From Actinomadura harenae (lineage in GTDB: Bacteria; Actinomycetota; Actinomycetes; Streptosporangiales; Streptosporangiaceae): a DNA stretch of 64,000 bases. The DNA lies in the NCBI RefSeq assembly GCF_003696215.1, contig NZ_RFFG01000011.1:62001-126000 (forward strand), read 5' to 3'. The notes below the pieces were generated by a model. It saw only the letters and a list, made by a program, of their open reading frames with translations, was not told the DNA's origin and made no database searches. Position 1 is the first letter of the stretch; each line of letters starts with the position of its first letter. Positions 45,986 to 56,530 of this stretch are shown in pieces. The position numbers and the translations under genes are program-made.

Positions 45986-46624
45986 GTGAGCATGCCTCCG
46001 ACTTTCGACGAGTCGTCCCGGATCCAGGCGCGGGTGGCCGAGGCGCCGCTGCTGCCCCTGGGCGACCAGCTCTTCCAGCGGCTGCTGCGCGAGCGGATCG
46101 TCTTCCTCGGCCAGCAGGTGGACGACGACATCGCCAACCGCATCTGCGCCGAGCTGCTGCTGCTGTCGGCCGAGAACGGCCGCCGCGACATCACGCTCTA
46201 CATCAACTCGCCCGGCGGCTCGGTGACGGCCGGCATGGCGATCTACGACATCATGCAGTACGTCCCGAACGACATCGTCACGGTCGGAATGGGCCTCGCG
46301 GCTTCGATGGGGCAGTTCCTGCTCTGCGCGGGCACCCCCGGCAAGCGCTACGCGCTGCCGCACGCCCGGATCATGATGCACCAGCCGTCCGGCGGGATCG
46401 GCGGCACCGCGTCCGACATCAAGATCCAGGCCGAGCAGATGCTGTACGTCAAGAAGACGCTCGCCGAGAAGATCGCGACCCACACCGGCCAGCCGCTCGA
46501 CCAGATCGAGCGCGACTCCGACCGGGACCGCTGGTTCACCGCCGAGGAGGCCAGGGACTACGGCCTCGTCGACCACGTGGTCCTCAGCGCCAACCAGGTG
46601 CCCTCCGAGGGCACGGTCAGCTGA
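45986..46624 (+). CDS. clpP1: ATP-dependent Clp protease proteolytic subunit 1
   Basis: 212 residues. Catalytic triad: Ser in [11 protein letters not shown], His in [10 protein letters not shown] and Asp in [13 protein letters not shown]. Oligomer-specific segments ([13 protein letters not shown]) are intact. ClpP forms the double heptameric chamber; actinobacterial ClpP1 and ClpP2 assemble as a mixed particle. GTG at 45986 is chosen because GGAGGA ends 7 nt upstream; ATG two codons later is too far from it. Followed 29 bp later by clpP2. Confidence 0.95.
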   Translation: MSMPPTFDESSRIQARVAEAPLLPLGDQLFQRLLRERIVFLGQQVDDDIANRICAELLLLSAENGRRDITLYINSPGGSVTAGMAIYDIMQYVPNDIVTVGMGLAASMGQFLLCAGTPGKRYALPHARIMMHQPSGGIGGTASDIKIQAEQMLYVKKTLAEKIATHTGQPLDQIERDSDRDRWFTAEEARDYGLVDHVVLSANQVPSEGTVS

Positions 46625-46653
46625 CCCAACATCCCGAATCGGAGGCACAGCAA

Positions 46654-47331
46654 GTGAGCGAACTGTACCGGCCCCAGATCCAGGCGGGCGGCTCCGGCGC
46701 GGTCATGCCGGTGGACAACCGCTACATCATCCCGTCCTTCGTCGAGCGCACCACGTACGGGGTCAAGGAGATGAACCCGTACAACAAGCTCTTCGAAGAG
46801 CGGATCATCTTCCTCGGCGTGCAGATCGACGACGCGTCGGCGAACGACGTGATGGCGCAGCTCATCACGCTGGAGTCGATCGACCCCGACCGTGACATCA
46901 GCATCTACATCAACTCGCCGGGCGGCTCCTTCACCGCCATGACGGCGATCTACGACACGATGCAGTTCGTCAAGCCGGACATCCAGACGGTCTGCATCGG
47001 CCAGGCGGCCTCGGCCGCGGCCGTGCTGCTCTCCGCGGGCACCCCCGGCAAGCGGGCGGCGCTGCCGAACTCGCGGATCCTGATCCACCAGCCGGCGACC
47101 GAGGGCTCCTACGGCCAGTCGTCCGACATCGAGATCCAGGCCCGCGAGATCATGCGGATCCGCGAGCAGCTCGAGCAGATCCTCGCGACCCACTCCGGGC
47201 GGGACCTGGAGGAGGTCCGCCGGGACATCGAGCGCGACAAGATCCTCACGGCCCAGGAGGCCAAGGAGTACGGCCTGATCGACGATGTCTTCGTCAGCAG
47301 GAAGCGCAAAGCCGAGGTAGTGTCGTCCTGA
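46654..47331 (+). CDS. clpP2: ATP-dependent Clp protease proteolytic subunit 2
   Basis: 225 residues. Triad: Ser in [11 protein letters not shown], His in [11 protein letters not shown] and Asp in [14 protein letters not shown]. It is distinct from clpP1 by a longer N-terminus (residues 1-30, possibly processed) and the EGSYGQSSD loop. Works with ClpP1 and the ClpX or ClpC unfoldase. GTG at 46654 follows GGAGGCACAGCAA. Same operon as clpP1. Confidence 0.95.
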   Translation: MSELYRPQIQAGGSGAVMPVDNRYIIPSFVERTTYGVKEMNPYNKLFEERIIFLGVQIDDASANDVMAQLITLESIDPDRDISIYINSPGGSFTAMTAIYDTMQFVKPDIQTVCIGQAASAAAVLLSAGTPGKRAALPNSRILIHQPATEGSYGQSSDIEIQAREIMRIREQLEQILATHSGRDLEEVRRDIERDKILTAQEAKEYGLIDDVFVSRKRKAEVVSS

Positions 47332-47372
47332 TAAGACGGCGCTGACGGCGTCCCCTCGGGAGGGCGCGTTGG

Positions 47373-47406
47373 GCCCCCGCCCGGGCGACGGTCGCGGGCG
47401 GGGGGC
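47373..47406 (+). terminator. Terminator after clpP2
   Basis: CCCCCGCCCG (47374-47383) pairs with CGGGCGGGGG (47395-47404), and the flanking G/C extend the stem by one. It suggests clpX is transcribed at least partly from its own promoter in the remaining about 115 bp. Confidence 0.6.
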
Positions 47407-47522
47407 TTAACAACCCACTGCGAGGCGGTAACGTCGAGTCCAACGCCTGGAGCCTCCGGGACCAGACCCAGCCGCAGCGGATGGCCGAACAGGCCGCGGC
47501 CCCACGAAAAGGAGACAGTTGG

Positions 47523-48797
47523 GTGGCACGCATCGGCGACGGTGGTGACCTGCTCAAGTGCTCGTTCTGCGGGAAGAGCCAGAAGCAGGTCAAGAAGCTC
47601 ATCGCGGGTCCGGGCGTGTACATCTGCGACGAGTGCATCGATCTCTGCAACGAGATCATCGAGGAGGAGCTCTCCGAGACCTCCGATCTCAAGTGGGACA
47701 GCCTGCCCAAGCCGCGGGAGATCTACGAGTTCCTCGACTCCTACGTGATCGGGCAGGAGACGGCCAAGAAGGCCCTCTCGGTCGCCGTCTACAACCACTA
47801 CAAGCGGATCCAGTCCGGTGACACGGGCTCGGGCGACGGGGTCGAGCTGGGGAAGTCGAACATCCTGCTCCTCGGCCCCACCGGATCGGGCAAGACGCTG
47901 CTCGCGCAGACGCTCGCCAAACTCCTCAACGTCCCGTTCGCGATCGCGGACGCCACGGCGCTGACGGAGGCCGGTTACGTCGGCGAGGATGTCGAGAACA
48001 TCCTGCTGAAACTGATCCAGGCGGCCGACTACGACGTCAAGAAGGCCGAGACCGGGATCATCTACATCGACGAGGTCGACAAGATCGCTCGCAAGAGCGA
48101 GAACCCGTCGATCACCCGCGACGTCTCGGGCGAGGGCGTCCAGCAGGCGCTGCTGAAGATCCTGGAGGGGACCACCGCGAGCGTCCCGCCGCAAGGCGGC
48201 CGCAAGCACCCGCACCAGGAGTTCATCCAGATCGACACCACGAACGTGCTGTTCATCTGCGGCGGCGCGTTCGCCGGGCTCGAGAAGATCGTCGAGTCCC
48301 GGGTGGGCAAGCAGGGCATGGGCTTCGGCGCGGTGATCCGCTCCAAGTCCGACTTCGACGAGTCGTCCGCGATGCTCGGCGACGTCATGCCGGAGGACCT
48401 GCTGAAGTTCGGGATGATCCCCGAGTTCATCGGCCGCCTGCCGGTGATCACCAGCGTCCACAACCTGGACCGCGAGGCCCTGATCAACATCCTCACGGTG
48501 CCGAAGAACGCCCTGGTCCGCCAGTACCACCGGCTCTTCGAGCTGGACGGGGTCGACCTGGAGTTCACCGACGACGCCCTCGAGGCCATCGCCGACCAGG
48601 CCATCCTGCGCGGCACCGGCGCCCGCGGCCTGCGCGCGATCATGGAGGAGGTCCTCCTCTCGGTGATGTACGAGGTCCCGTCCCGGCAGGACGTGGCCCG
48701 CGTCGTGATCACCCGCGAGGCCGTCCTCGAGCACGTCAACCCGACGCTCGTCCCGCGTGAACGCGCCAAGCGCGAGCCGCGCGAGAAGAGCGCCTAG
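47523..48797 (+). CDS. clpX: ATP-dependent Clp protease ATP-binding subunit ClpX
   Basis: 424 residues. The N-terminal C4 zinc-binding domain is CSFCGKSQ and CDECIDLC. The AAA+ module has Walker [13 protein letters not shown], pore loop [10 protein letters not shown], Walker [12 protein letters not shown] and a C-terminal small domain ending [13 protein letters not shown]. It unfolds tagged substrates and feeds them to ClpP1P2. GTG at 47523 follows AAAAGGAGACAGTTGG. A strong terminator follows. Confidence 0.97.
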   Translation: MARIGDGGDLLKCSFCGKSQKQVKKLIAGPGVYICDECIDLCNEIIEEELSETSDLKWDSLPKPREIYEFLDSYVIGQETAKKALSVAVYNHYKRIQSGDTGSGDGVELGKSNILLLGPTGSGKTLLAQTLAKLLNVPFAIADATALTEAGYVGEDVENILLKLIQAADYDVKKAETGIIYIDEVDKIARKSENPSITRDVSGEGVQQALLKILEGTTASVPPQGGRKHPHQEFIQIDTTNVLFICGGAFAGLEKIVESRVGKQGMGFGAVIRSKSDFDESSAMLGDVMPEDLLKFGMIPEFIGRLPVITSVHNLDREALINILTVPKNALVRQYHRLFELDGVDLEFTDDALEAIADQAILRGTGARGLRAIMEEVLLSVMYEVPSRQDVARVVITREAVLEHVNPTLVPRERAKREPREKSA

Positions 48798-48811
48798 CCG
48801 GCCTGACGACG

Positions 48812-48840
48812 AAGGCCCGCCACTCCCGTGGCGGGCCTTT
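48812..48840 (+). terminator. clpX terminator
   Basis: AAGGCCCGCCAC (48812-48823) pairs with GTGGCGGGCCTT (48828-48839) around TCCC and ends TTT: a canonical intrinsic terminator. Confidence 0.92.
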
Positions 48841-48888
48841 CGCATGCCCGCACACGTTGTGCCGGCCCTTCCCGCGGAGCACGGGGCC

Positions 48889-49620
48889 TCAGTTCCTGCC
48901 GGATTCGCCGAGGCCCGCCTCGCGGGCCATGACGATCGCCTGGGCGCGGTCCGCCACGTGCAGCTTCATGAAGATGTTGGACACGTGGTTGCGGACGGTC
49001 TTGGTCGACAGGAACAGCACGGACGCGATGTCGGTGTTGCCGCGGCCCTGCGCGATGAGCTCCAGCACCTCGCGTTCCCGCTCGGTGAGCTGGGGGAACG
49101 CGTTCTGCCGGGGGTGCGGCATGCCCGCGAAGTAGGTGAGGACGCGGCGGGCGATCTCCGGGCCGTAGATGGCCTCGCCCGCGGCGACGGCGCGGACGGC
49201 GCGCGCGATCTCCTCGGCGCCGGACTCCTTGAGCAGGTAGCCGCGGGCGCCCGCGCGCATGGCGGCGAACACCGAGTCGTCGTCCTGGAACATCGTGAGG
49301 ACGAGGACCCCGGTGCGCGGGCTGGTGCGGGTGATCGTGCGGGTGGCCTCCAGGCCGTTCCCGCCGGGCATGTGCAGGTCCATCACGACCACGTCCGGCC
49401 GCAGCTCGGCGGCCAGCCGGACCGCGTCCGGGCCGCTCTCGGCCTCGCCGACGACCTCCACGCCGAGCGCCTGGAGCAGGCCGCGCAGGCCCTGCCGGAA
49501 CACCGGGTGGTCGTCGGTGATCAGGACCCGGATCGGCCCGGCGCCCACGTCGGCGCCGCCTTCGGTGCCGCCGTCCATGCCGCCGTCCGTGCCGCCTTCG
49601 GTACCGCTTGCGGTGTCCAT
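48889..49620 (-). CDS. Orphan NarL/LuxR-type response regulator
   Basis: 243 residues. A Gly/Glu/Asp-repetitive N-terminal extension (GTEGGTDGGMDGGTEGG, about residues 6-22) precedes the receiver (ITDDHPVFRQG; phospho-Asp in VVVMDLHMPGG; Lys in YLLKESGAEE) and the LuxR HTH (LTEREREVLELIAQGRGN; TKTVRNHVSNIFMKL). No kinase gene is adjacent, so its partner is elsewhere. ATG at 49620 has no clear SD, and internal in-frame starts nearer the receiver are conceivable. Single gene. Confidence 0.85.
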   Translation of the reverse strand: MDTASGTEGGTDGGMDGGTEGGADVGAGPIRVLITDDHPVFRQGLRGLLQALGVEVVGEAESGPDAVRLAAELRPDVVVMDLHMPGGNGLEATRTITRTSPRTGVLVLTMFQDDDSVFAAMRAGARGYLLKESGAEEIARAVRAVAAGEAIYGPEIARRVLTYFAGMPHPRQNAFPQLTEREREVLELIAQGRGNTDIASVLFLSTKTVRNHVSNIFMKLHVADRAQAIVMAREAGLGESGRN

Positions 49621-49708
49621 GCGCTCGTCCTCCGGCGGCCGCGTCCCCTACCCGTGCGACGGCGGCCGGCGCCGCGCGGGTAGGGGGATGGTACCCGTGG
49701 CCCGGGGG

Positions 49709-50578
49709 TTACTTCTTCTGCTCCACACCGTCGCGGAACTGGCGCATCAGGTCGGCGGTGTCGTCGATCGTCGTGCCGGTCTTGGTCGGGACGATCGCGC
49801 CGAAGCTGCTGCTGGTCGCCCAGGCGCACTCGGTGATCGTGACGCCGACCGAGTGGAGCTGGAAGCAGCCGGCCTTGCCGCCGTGCGACCCGGCGTCGAC
49901 GTCCTCGACGATGGTGTTGTTCCTGCTCGCGGACGTCCGGAGGCCGGTCATGAAGGTGGCCGGGTCGCCGATGGAGCCGGTGCCGCCGAAGAAGATCACG
50001 CCGGTGCTGCCGGTGAGGGCGCCGCCGCTGCCGCCGGAGTCCTTGTAGAACGCCGAGCTGAGGTCGCTGACCTTGCCGTGCGTCATCGTCTGCATCTGCG
50101 TCTTGAACGAGTCCATCTTCGTCGCCAGCTGCGACTCCATCGACGCGTCGCGGTCACGCCCGGCGACGGTCTGCGGGGTGCTGATGGCGTACTTGTCGCC
50201 GCCTCCGCCGCGGAGCACGACGAAGGCGACCACCGCGATGACGACCAGGACGAGGCCGCCGCCGACCAGGCCGATGATCAGTCCGGCGTTGGACCCGCGC
50301 GGCGGCGGGGGGCCGGGCGGCGGGCCGAAACCGGGCTGCGGCTGGGCGAACCCGCCGGGCGGCTGGCCCCAGCCGGGCTGGTCCTGCTGGGCCCACCCGG
50401 GCTGGGCGGCCGGCGGGGCGGCGGGCGGCGCGGGGGGAACCGCGGGACCGGGCTGGCCGTAACCGGGCTGCTGGCCGTATCCGGGTTGTCCGTAGGGGTC
50501 GGGGGAGCCACCAGGGGGTGACGGGAAACCGCCGGGATTGCCTCCCGGCGACTGAGGCGGAGGGTTCCAGCCGCTCAC
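49709..50578 (-). CDS. Proline-rich single-TM protein with exported CAWAT domain
   Basis: 289 residues. Residues 1-93 are Pro/Gly/Gln-rich ([13 protein letters not shown] and similar) and presumably cytoplasmic. A TM helix follows (about 97-120, [22 protein letters not shown]), then an extracellular domain of about 165 residues. It contains [18 protein letters not shown] and a cysteine pair ending [11 protein letters not shown]. The same domain occurs in the protein at 54424-55203, on the other side of valS. Function unknown. ATG at 50578 follows AGGAGAA. It is divergent from valS. Confidence 0.75.
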   Translation of the reverse strand: MSGWNPPPQSPGGNPGGFPSPPGGSPDPYGQPGYGQQPGYGQPGPAVPPAPPAAPPAAQPGWAQQDQPGWGQPPGGFAQPQPGFGPPPGPPPPRGSNAGLIIGLVGGGLVLVVIAVVAFVVLRGGGGDKYAISTPQTVAGRDRDASMESQLATKMDSFKTQMQTMTHGKVSDLSSAFYKDSGGSGGALTGSTGVIFFGGTGSIGDPATFMTGLRTSASRNNTIVEDVDAGSHGGKAGCFQLHSVGVTITECAWATSSSFGAIVPTKTGTTIDDTADLMRQFRDGVEQKK

Positions 50579-50596
50579 GTTCTTCTCCTAGATCCT

Positions 50597-50625
50597 TGAT
50601 CTCTCTTGACCCCGCACGTTATACG
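50597..50625 (+). promoter_or_regulatory. Candidate valS promoter
   Basis: TTGATC (50597-50602), a 17-bp spacer and TTATAC (50620-50625), 28 bp before the GTG start. A second TTGACC lies inside the spacer. No T-box or leader peptide fits in the short leader. Confidence 0.5.
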
Positions 50626-50652
50626 CGTCCGCGACCCGTAGAATCAGGGGCC

Positions 50653-53292
50653 GTGACTCAGCCCAGCAACCAGCCCAGCAACGAGCGCGGAGACGAGCCC
50701 GGCCGGAACCCGGCCGCCGACGTCGATCTGCCCACCCAGTACCAGCCGGCGAACGTCGAGGGCAGGCTCTACGAGCGCTGGGTATCGGAGGGCTACTTCA
50801 CGGCGGACCCGGCCAGGAACCCCGCCGCTCCCGCCTACTCGATCGTCATCCCGCCGCCGAACGTCACCGGCTCCCTGCACATGGGCCACGCCCTGGACCA
50901 CTCGATCCAGGACACGCTGGCCCGGCGCCGCCGCATGCAGGGCCACGAGGTCGCCTGGATCCCGGGCATGGACCACGCGGGCATCGCCACCCAGAACGTC
51001 GTCGAGCGCGAGCTCGCCAAGGAGGGCCTGTCCCGCCACGACCTCGGCCGCGAGGCGTTCGTCGAGCGCGTGTGGCAGTGGAAGGGCGAGTCCGGCGGCC
51101 GGATCCTCGGCCAGATGCGCCGCCTCGGCGACTCGGTCGACTGGACGCGCGAGGCGTTCACCATGGACGAGCCGCGCGCCCGCGCCGTCCGGACGATCTT
51201 CAAGCGGCTGTTCGACGACGGCCTGATCTACCGCGCCGAGCGCATCATCAACTGGTGCCCGCGCTGCCTCACCGCCCTCTCCGACATCGAGGTCGAGCAC
51301 TACGACCGCGAGGGCGAGCTCGTCTCGATCCGCTACTCGGACGAGATCGTCGTCGCGACGACCCGCGCCGAGACGATGCTCGGCGACACCGCCGTGGCCG
51401 TCCACCCCGAGGACGAGCGGTACCGGCACCTGGTCGGGACGACCGTGGAGCTGCCGCTGACCGGCCGCCGCATCCCGATCGTCGCCGACGAGCACGTCGA
51501 CCCCGAGTTCGGCACCGGCTGCGTCAAGGTGACCCCGGCGCACGACCCGAACGACTTCGAGATCGGCCGCCGCCACGACCTGCCGTCCCTGTCGGTCATG
51601 GACGAGCGCGGCGTGATCACCGCGCACGGCCCGTTCGAGGGCATGGACCGGTTCGAGGCGCGTCCCGCCGTCGTCGCCGCGCTGCGCGAGGACGGCCGGA
51701 TCGTCAAGGAGATCCGTCCCTACGAGCACGCGGTCGGGCACTGCCAGCGCTGCTCCACGGTCGTCGAGCCGCGCGTGTCCCTGCAGTGGTTCGTCAAGGT
51801 CGAGCCGCTGGCGAAGGCCGCGGGCGACGCCGTCCGCGACGGCCGCGTCGCGATCCACCCGCCGGAGATGGCGCCCCGCTACTTCGAGTGGGTCGACAAC
51901 ATGCACGACTGGTGCATCAGCCGCCAGCTGTGGTGGGGCCACCGCATCCCCGTCTGGTACGGCCCGGACGGCGAGACCTTCTGCCCCGGACCCGACGAGG
52001 AGCCGCCCGCCGGCTGGACGCAGGACACCGACGTCCTCGACACCTGGTTCTCCTCCGCGCTGTGGCCGTTCTCCACGCTCGGCTGGCCGGACGCGGACGC
52101 GGCCGATCTCAAGCGGTTCTACCCGACGTCCGTGCTGGTCACGGGGTACGACATCCTGTTCTTCTGGGTCGCCCGGATGATGATGTTCGGCCTCTACGCC
52201 ATGGACGGCGTCCAGCCGTTCCACACGATCGCGCTGCACGGCATGGTCCGCGACCAGCACGGCAAGAAGATGTCGAAGTCGTTCGGCAACGTCGTCGACC
52301 CGCTCGACTGGATCGACCGGTACGGCGCGGACGCCACCCGCTTCACCCTGCTGCGCGGCGCGAACCCCGGCGGCGACGTCCCGGTCGCCGAGGACTGGGC
52401 GCAGGGTTCGCGCAACTTCTGCAACAAGCTGTGGAACGCCACCCGGTTCGCGATGATCAACGGCGCGCACGTGCGCGGCGAGCTGCCCGCCGAGGTCTCG
52501 ACCGTGGACGCCTGGATCCTGTCCCGGCTCCAGCAGGTCGCCGCCGAGGTGGACGGCCACCTGGAGGGCTTCGACTTCGCCAAGGCGTGCGAGGCGCTCT
52601 ACCACTTCGCGTGGGACGAGGTCTGCGACTGGTACGTCGAGCTCGCCAAGGTCCAGCTCGCCGACGAGCGCGCCGAGTCGACCCGCCGCGTCCTCGGCGA
52701 GGTGCTCGACAAGCTGCTGCGGCTGCTGCACCCGGTGATCCCGTTCGTCACCGAGGAGCTGTGGACGTCCCTGACCGGCGAGGAGACGGTCATGCGCGCC
52801 GCCTGGCCCGCCGCCGACCCGGCGCGCGAGGACAAGGACGCCGAGCTCGTCGTCGAGTCCCTGCAGCGCCTGGTCACCGAGGTCCGCCGGTTCGCCGCCG
52901 ACCAGGGCCTGAAGCCCGGCCAGAAGGTCGCGGCCGCGCTGGAGTGGGGCGACTCGCCGCTGCGCGACCACGAGGAGGCCGTGCGGACGCTGCTCCGCCT
53001 CACTCCGCCCGGCGACGGCTTCTCCACGACGGCGTCGCTGCCGGTCGAGGGCGCGGTCGTCCGGATCGACACCGCGGGCGCGATCGACGTCGCCGCCGAG
53101 CGCAAGCGCCTCGAGAAGGACCTCGCCGCCGCCCGCAAGGAGGTCGAGCAGAACTCCAAGAAGCTGGCGAACGAGGCGTTCATGGCGAAGGCCCCCGAGG
53201 CCGTCGTCGCGAAGAACCGCGCCCGCCTCGCGCAGGCCGAGGCCGACATCGCGCGGCTGGAGGCCCAGCTCGCGGCCCTGCCGGCCGGCTGA
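50653..53292 (+). CDS. valS: Valine--tRNA ligase
   Basis: 879 residues, class Ia. HIGH motif: [15 protein letters not shown] (about 70-84). KMSKS motif: [14 protein letters not shown]. The CP1 editing domain lies between, the anticodon-binding domain follows, and a C-terminal coiled coil ends the protein ([20 protein letters not shown]). Charges tRNA-Val and hydrolyses Thr-tRNA-Val. GTG at 50653 follows AGGGG. A short Pro/Asn-rich N-terminal extension ([16 protein letters not shown]) is dispensable-looking. Confidence 0.96.
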   Translation: MTQPSNQPSNERGDEPGRNPAADVDLPTQYQPANVEGRLYERWVSEGYFTADPARNPAAPAYSIVIPPPNVTGSLHMGHALDHSIQDTLARRRRMQGHEVAWIPGMDHAGIATQNVVERELAKEGLSRHDLGREAFVERVWQWKGESGGRILGQMRRLGDSVDWTREAFTMDEPRARAVRTIFKRLFDDGLIYRAERIINWCPRCLTALSDIEVEHYDREGELVSIRYSDEIVVATTRAETMLGDTAVAVHPEDERYRHLVGTTVELPLTGRRIPIVADEHVDPEFGTGCVKVTPAHDPNDFEIGRRHDLPSLSVMDERGVITAHGPFEGMDRFEARPAVVAALREDGRIVKEIRPYEHAVGHCQRCSTVVEPRVSLQWFVKVEPLAKAAGDAVRDGRVAIHPPEMAPRYFEWVDNMHDWCISRQLWWGHRIPVWYGPDGETFCPGPDEEPPAGWTQDTDVLDTWFSSALWPFSTLGWPDADAADLKRFYPTSVLVTGYDILFFWVARMMMFGLYAMDGVQPFHTIALHGMVRDQHGKKMSKSFGNVVDPLDWIDRYGADATRFTLLRGANPGGDVPVAEDWAQGSRNFCNKLWNATRFAMINGAHVRGELPAEVSTVDAWILSRLQQVAAEVDGHLEGFDFAKACEALYHFAWDEVCDWYVELAKVQLADERAESTRRVLGEVLDKLLRLLHPVIPFVTEELWTSLTGEETVMRAAWPAADPAREDKDAELVVESLQRLVTEVRRFAADQGLKPGQKVAAALEWGDSPLRDHEEAVRTLLRLTPPGDGFSTTASLPVEGAVVRIDTAGAIDVAAERKRLEKDLAAARKEVEQNSKKLANEAFMAKAPEAVVAKNRARLAQAEADIARLEAQLAALPAG

Positions 53293-53309
53293 CGCGCCGT
53301 TCCCGTCCG

Positions 53310-53342
53310 CCGCCCCCGTCCCGGATCCCGGGGCGGGGGCGG
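53310..53342 (+). terminator. valS terminator
   Basis: CCGCCCCCGTCCCGG (53310-53324) pairs with CCGGGGCGGGGGCGG (53328-53342) with one T-G wobble around ATC. Confidence 0.75.
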
Positions 53343-53449
53343 AGACGTTCCGGGAACGGAATGCCCCGCGGATCACGCGAAGTGAGCGGTCTTTCGTAAA
53401 CTGTCGGTGTCGTCCGGGTCAGCTCCGGGTCAGTGCAGCAGGGGGAGTG

Positions 53450-54349
53450 ATGTCCGAGTCTTCGCCGCGGTCTCCTGATCCGGCTCCGCTGCGGCCCAAG
53501 CCGCCGGAGACCGCCCCCGAGTTCGCGGTCCCGGCTGTCCCGAGCCCCGATCCCTCGCCCTCCGGGGCGTACGGGGTCGTGGTGCCGTCGGCTTCGGCGG
53601 AGGTCGCGCTGCCCGCGCCCGTGCCCGCCGAGCCGGAGCCTCCGGCCGCCCCTCCGCAGGCGGCCCCTCCGCAGGACGCACCGCCGGCGCAGCCCCAGCA
53701 GCCGCCGATCGTGAACGTCAACGTGCACGTTCCAGCGGCACCGCCGACGCCCGCGCCGCCGCCCGTGCACCCCGCGCCCCCGGCACCGCCGCGTCCGCCC
53801 ATGGCGCCGCCTCCGCCTCCGCGTCCGCCCGCGCCCGCCGGGCTGGACAACACCGCTCACGCGCTGCACCTCATCCTGACCGTCGTGACCTGCGGCCTCT
53901 GGATTCCGGTGTGGGTCGTGCACGCGATCGTCGCGGGCAACCGCACGCCGCCGCTGCCGCCCACGCCGCCGCAGCCGTGGCAGCAGCAGGTCACGACCGA
54001 GCAGGCCAACCGCGCGGCCGTCCAGCACATGAACGCCCGCGCGCAGCGCCGCCGGGAGGCCCGCGCGCTCGCCATGGACAATCCGCTGATGGCCCGCGAG
54101 CTGCGGATGGGACGCACCGACCTGGCGCCCGCGCAGCGGCCCTACGACGACGGCGGGCTGATCGACGTGAACGCCGTCCCGGCGCGGGAGCTCACCCGGT
54201 TCGGGATGACGCCCGAGCAGGCGGAGAAGGCCGTGGAGCTGCGCGAGGATACCGGCGGGTTCTCCTCCGGCGAGGACATGGCGGTCGTCTGCGACCTGCC
54301 GCCGCGGCTGGTGCCGGAACTGGTCGAATACGGTCTCTACTTGCGCTGA
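53450..54349 (+). CDS. Proline-rich TM protein with C-terminal helix-hairpin-helix
   Basis: 299 residues. Residues 1-130 are Pro/Ala-rich. One or two hydrophobic helices follow (about 133-160, ALHLILTVVTCGLWIPVWVV), then a charged helix (RAQRRREARALAMDN). The last 60 residues (GLIDVNAVPARELTRFGMTP to LVPELVEYGLYLR) look like a ComEA-type helix-hairpin-helix, which in other proteins binds DNA or proteins. ATG at 53450 follows GGGGGA; a GTG immediately before is possible. It precedes another proline-rich TM protein. Function unknown. Confidence 0.65.
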   Translation: MSESSPRSPDPAPLRPKPPETAPEFAVPAVPSPDPSPSGAYGVVVPSASAEVALPAPVPAEPEPPAAPPQAAPPQDAPPAQPQQPPIVNVNVHVPAAPPTPAPPPVHPAPPAPPRPPMAPPPPPRPPAPAGLDNTAHALHLILTVVTCGLWIPVWVVHAIVAGNRTPPLPPTPPQPWQQQVTTEQANRAAVQHMNARAQRRREARALAMDNPLMARELRMGRTDLAPAQRPYDDGGLIDVNAVPARELTRFGMTPEQAEKAVELREDTGGFSSGEDMAVVCDLPPRLVPELVEYGLYLR

Positions 54350-54423
54350 ACCGGTCCGTTTCCCGGCGTGCCGGGGGCCCGGTGCGGATACGATCCTGCC
54401 GTCCGTCCGAGCGCAGGAGAGCG

Positions 54424-55203
54424 ATGCCCGATTCGCCGGTCCCTCCGTCCCGCTGGGGCGATTCGCCGCCCTGGTGGCTGACCGCCGACACGCTGGACGC
54501 CGAGCCCCCGCCGTCCGGCCCGTCCCGGGAGGACGCGCCGCCCAGGGCGGCCGGTCACGCGCCCGGCGGCGACGCGTCCGGTCGCGGCGACCGGGCGTCC
54601 GCTCCCGCTGACCGGGCTCCCACTCCGCTCGCGCCCGCTCCGCGTGCGCCCCGGCCGGGCGGCGCGGCGTCCACGCGCCGGTCGCAGCGGAAGATCGTGC
54701 TGGTCAGTGCGGTGGGCGGCCTCTGCGCGATCGCCGCCGTCGCGGCCGGGACGTTCCTGATGGGCGGCGGGGACGGCGGCCCCGCCAAGCAGATCACGGT
54801 GCAGCCCGAGGCGGGCGGCCTGCGCCTGAACGCGGCGGAGCCCGCCGCGAGCGTCGCGTTCCCGTTCATCACCGAGGCCGTCCGGCGCGGCGGCGCCTCG
54901 AGGCCGCACCAGACGTCGGCCGTGTACTCGGGGGCCGCGAGCAACGTCCTGTTCATCGGCGGGACGGCCTCGATCACCGATCCGATCGCGTTCCTCGACC
55001 GGGCCAGGCCGAACACCGCCCTGTCCTTCCAGCACGTCGGGCCGGGCGTCTGCGGGACCTTCGCGGTGCTGTCGGAGGTGCATCCCTACTGCGCCTGGGC
55101 GACGTCCGGTTCGTACGGGTTCGTCGCGTCGAACCTCCCGGCGCAGGACACGACCGACCTCGCGAAGCTCACCACGCGCCTGCGCGGCGACGTCGAACGC
55201 TGA
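54424..55203 (+). CDS. Proline-rich single-TM protein with exported CAWAT domain (paralogue)
   Basis: 259 residues. Disordered N-terminus rich in Pro, Ala, Arg (about 1-90), TM helix (about 95-118, KIVLVSAVGGLCAIAAVAAG), and an exported domain matching the protein at 49709-50578: VLFIGGTASITDPIAFL, and CGTFAVLSEVHPYCAWATSGSYGF with two cysteines, probably a disulphide. ATG at 54424 follows GCAGGAGAGCG. Function unknown; the paired occurrence around valS is notable. Confidence 0.75.
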   Translation: MPDSPVPPSRWGDSPPWWLTADTLDAEPPPSGPSREDAPPRAAGHAPGGDASGRGDRASAPADRAPTPLAPAPRAPRPGGAASTRRSQRKIVLVSAVGGLCAIAAVAAGTFLMGGGDGGPAKQITVQPEAGGLRLNAAEPAASVAFPFITEAVRRGGASRPHQTSAVYSGAASNVLFIGGTASITDPIAFLDRARPNTALSFQHVGPGVCGTFAVLSEVHPYCAWATSGSYGFVASNLPAQDTTDLAKLTTRLRGDVER

Positions 55204-55216
55204 CCGGCTCGGAGCG

Positions 55217-56419
55217 TCAGCCGAAGAGCCGGTCGACGTCGGCGTCCAGGACGTTCAGGACGAGACCGGCGAAGTAGACGGTGCCCAGGGTCAGGAGACG
55301 CGGGCCCCGGTCCGCCAGGGCGTCCATGGACAGCTCAGCGGCGTCGAGGACGTCCCAGGAGGACGGCAGCGGGCGCGAGAAGCGCAGATGGGCCTGCGGC
55401 AGCCGGACGAACGTCACCGGCAGCCCGTCCAGCTCGGCGATCGCGCCGTCCAGATCCTTGTGGTCGGGCAGGCAGAGCAGGACATGATCGACTTCGCCAC
55501 CCCACCGTGCGCGCGCGGCACGGAGGGCGGCGGCGACTCCGTCCCGGTTGATCGCCGAGTCGATGAGCACCTCGACACCGTCCCGCTCGTGGAGGGACAG
55601 CCGTCCAGGCAGGACGACCGTGCCCAGCATCTCGCGCACCCGCGCGCCCGCAGGAGGACGCCCCAGGACCTCCGCCAGGCGCAGGGCCGCCAGGACACCG
55701 GTCCGGGCGTTCGCCCGGCTCAGCCCCTGCGGGAGCGCGGTCGCCCAGGTGGCCTGAGGGCCGTCCACAGCCATGTGAATGTCGCCTGCGGCGTCCAGCA
55801 CGTCCCTGACCTCGGGCGACTGCGGAGCCGAGACCACCGCGCGCGTCTCCGGGACGATCACCGCGGCCTTCTCCGTGGCGATCTCCCCGATGGTGTCGCC
55901 CAGCACGCCCACGTGCTCCGCGAAGATCGGCGTCACGGCGACGACCGTGGCCGGGAAGAGGCTGATCTCGTCCGAACCGCCGCCCATCCCGGCTTCCAGG
56001 ACCACCACGTCCGCCCCGACGTCGCGCGCATGCACGAGGCTCGCCAACGTGAACAGCCCAGAGGGAGAGAGGTAACCCTCGGACGCCTCCGGAAGCCCGT
56101 CCATCGCCTCGGAAAGCCGTGAGGCCAGTTCGGCGAACTCGTCAGGCGAGACGGCACGTCCGTCCACTCGGATCCGATCACGGTTCGAGCGGTGCCCAGG
56201 ACTCATCACCGAAACGACCCGCAGCCCCGCCGCCACCAGGGTCGCGGACGCGTACGTCGCGGCCGTCCCCTTGCCCTTGGACCCGACCACGGCCAGCACC
56301 GGGACGCCTACCGGCAGGAGCCCCAGCGCCCCCGCCAGCTCGCGCGCCCGCTCGAGCGAACGCCTCGAACCGGGACGCCGGGCCGTCCACTCGCGGAAGA
56401 ACACCTGATCAACGGCCAT
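55217..56419 (-). CDS. Mur-ligase-family FolC paralogue
   Basis: 400 residues. The P-loop GSKGKGTAATYA and the central segment VLEAGMGGGSDEISLFPAT with VTPIFAEHVGVLGDTIGEIA match folylpolyglutamate synthase, but the C-terminal domain (HVLLCLPDHKDLDGAIAEL) is shorter. Mur/Fol ligases form amide bonds between carboxyl and amino groups using ATP. The substrate here is unknown; folate is possible but the true folC is next door. ATG at 56419 has no purine-rich SD (TCCTCCG lies there), so it may be leaderless or start elsewhere. It is divergent from folC, 111 bp apart. Confidence 0.8.
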   Translation of the reverse strand: MAVDQVFFREWTARRPGSRRSLERARELAGALGLLPVGVPVLAVVGSKGKGTAATYASATLVAAGLRVVSVMSPGHRSNRDRIRVDGRAVSPDEFAELASRLSEAMDGLPEASEGYLSPSGLFTLASLVHARDVGADVVVLEAGMGGGSDEISLFPATVVAVTPIFAEHVGVLGDTIGEIATEKAAVIVPETRAVVSAPQSPEVRDVLDAAGDIHMAVDGPQATWATALPQGLSRANARTGVLAALRLAEVLGRPPAGARVREMLGTVVLPGRLSLHERDGVEVLIDSAINRDGVAAALRAARARWGGEVDHVLLCLPDHKDLDGAIAELDGLPVTFVRLPQAHLRFSRPLPSSWDVLDAAELSMDALADRGPRLLTLGTVYFAGLVLNVLDADVDRLFG

Positions 56420-56530
56420 CCGACGGAGGATATCCACAGGAGGACCGGGTGTGGACGGCCCTGTGGCAGGGCGCGAGTAGGCTTCCTGTGTCGGCAGAAA
56501 CGCACCGTTGAACAGGCAGGGATCCAAGAC

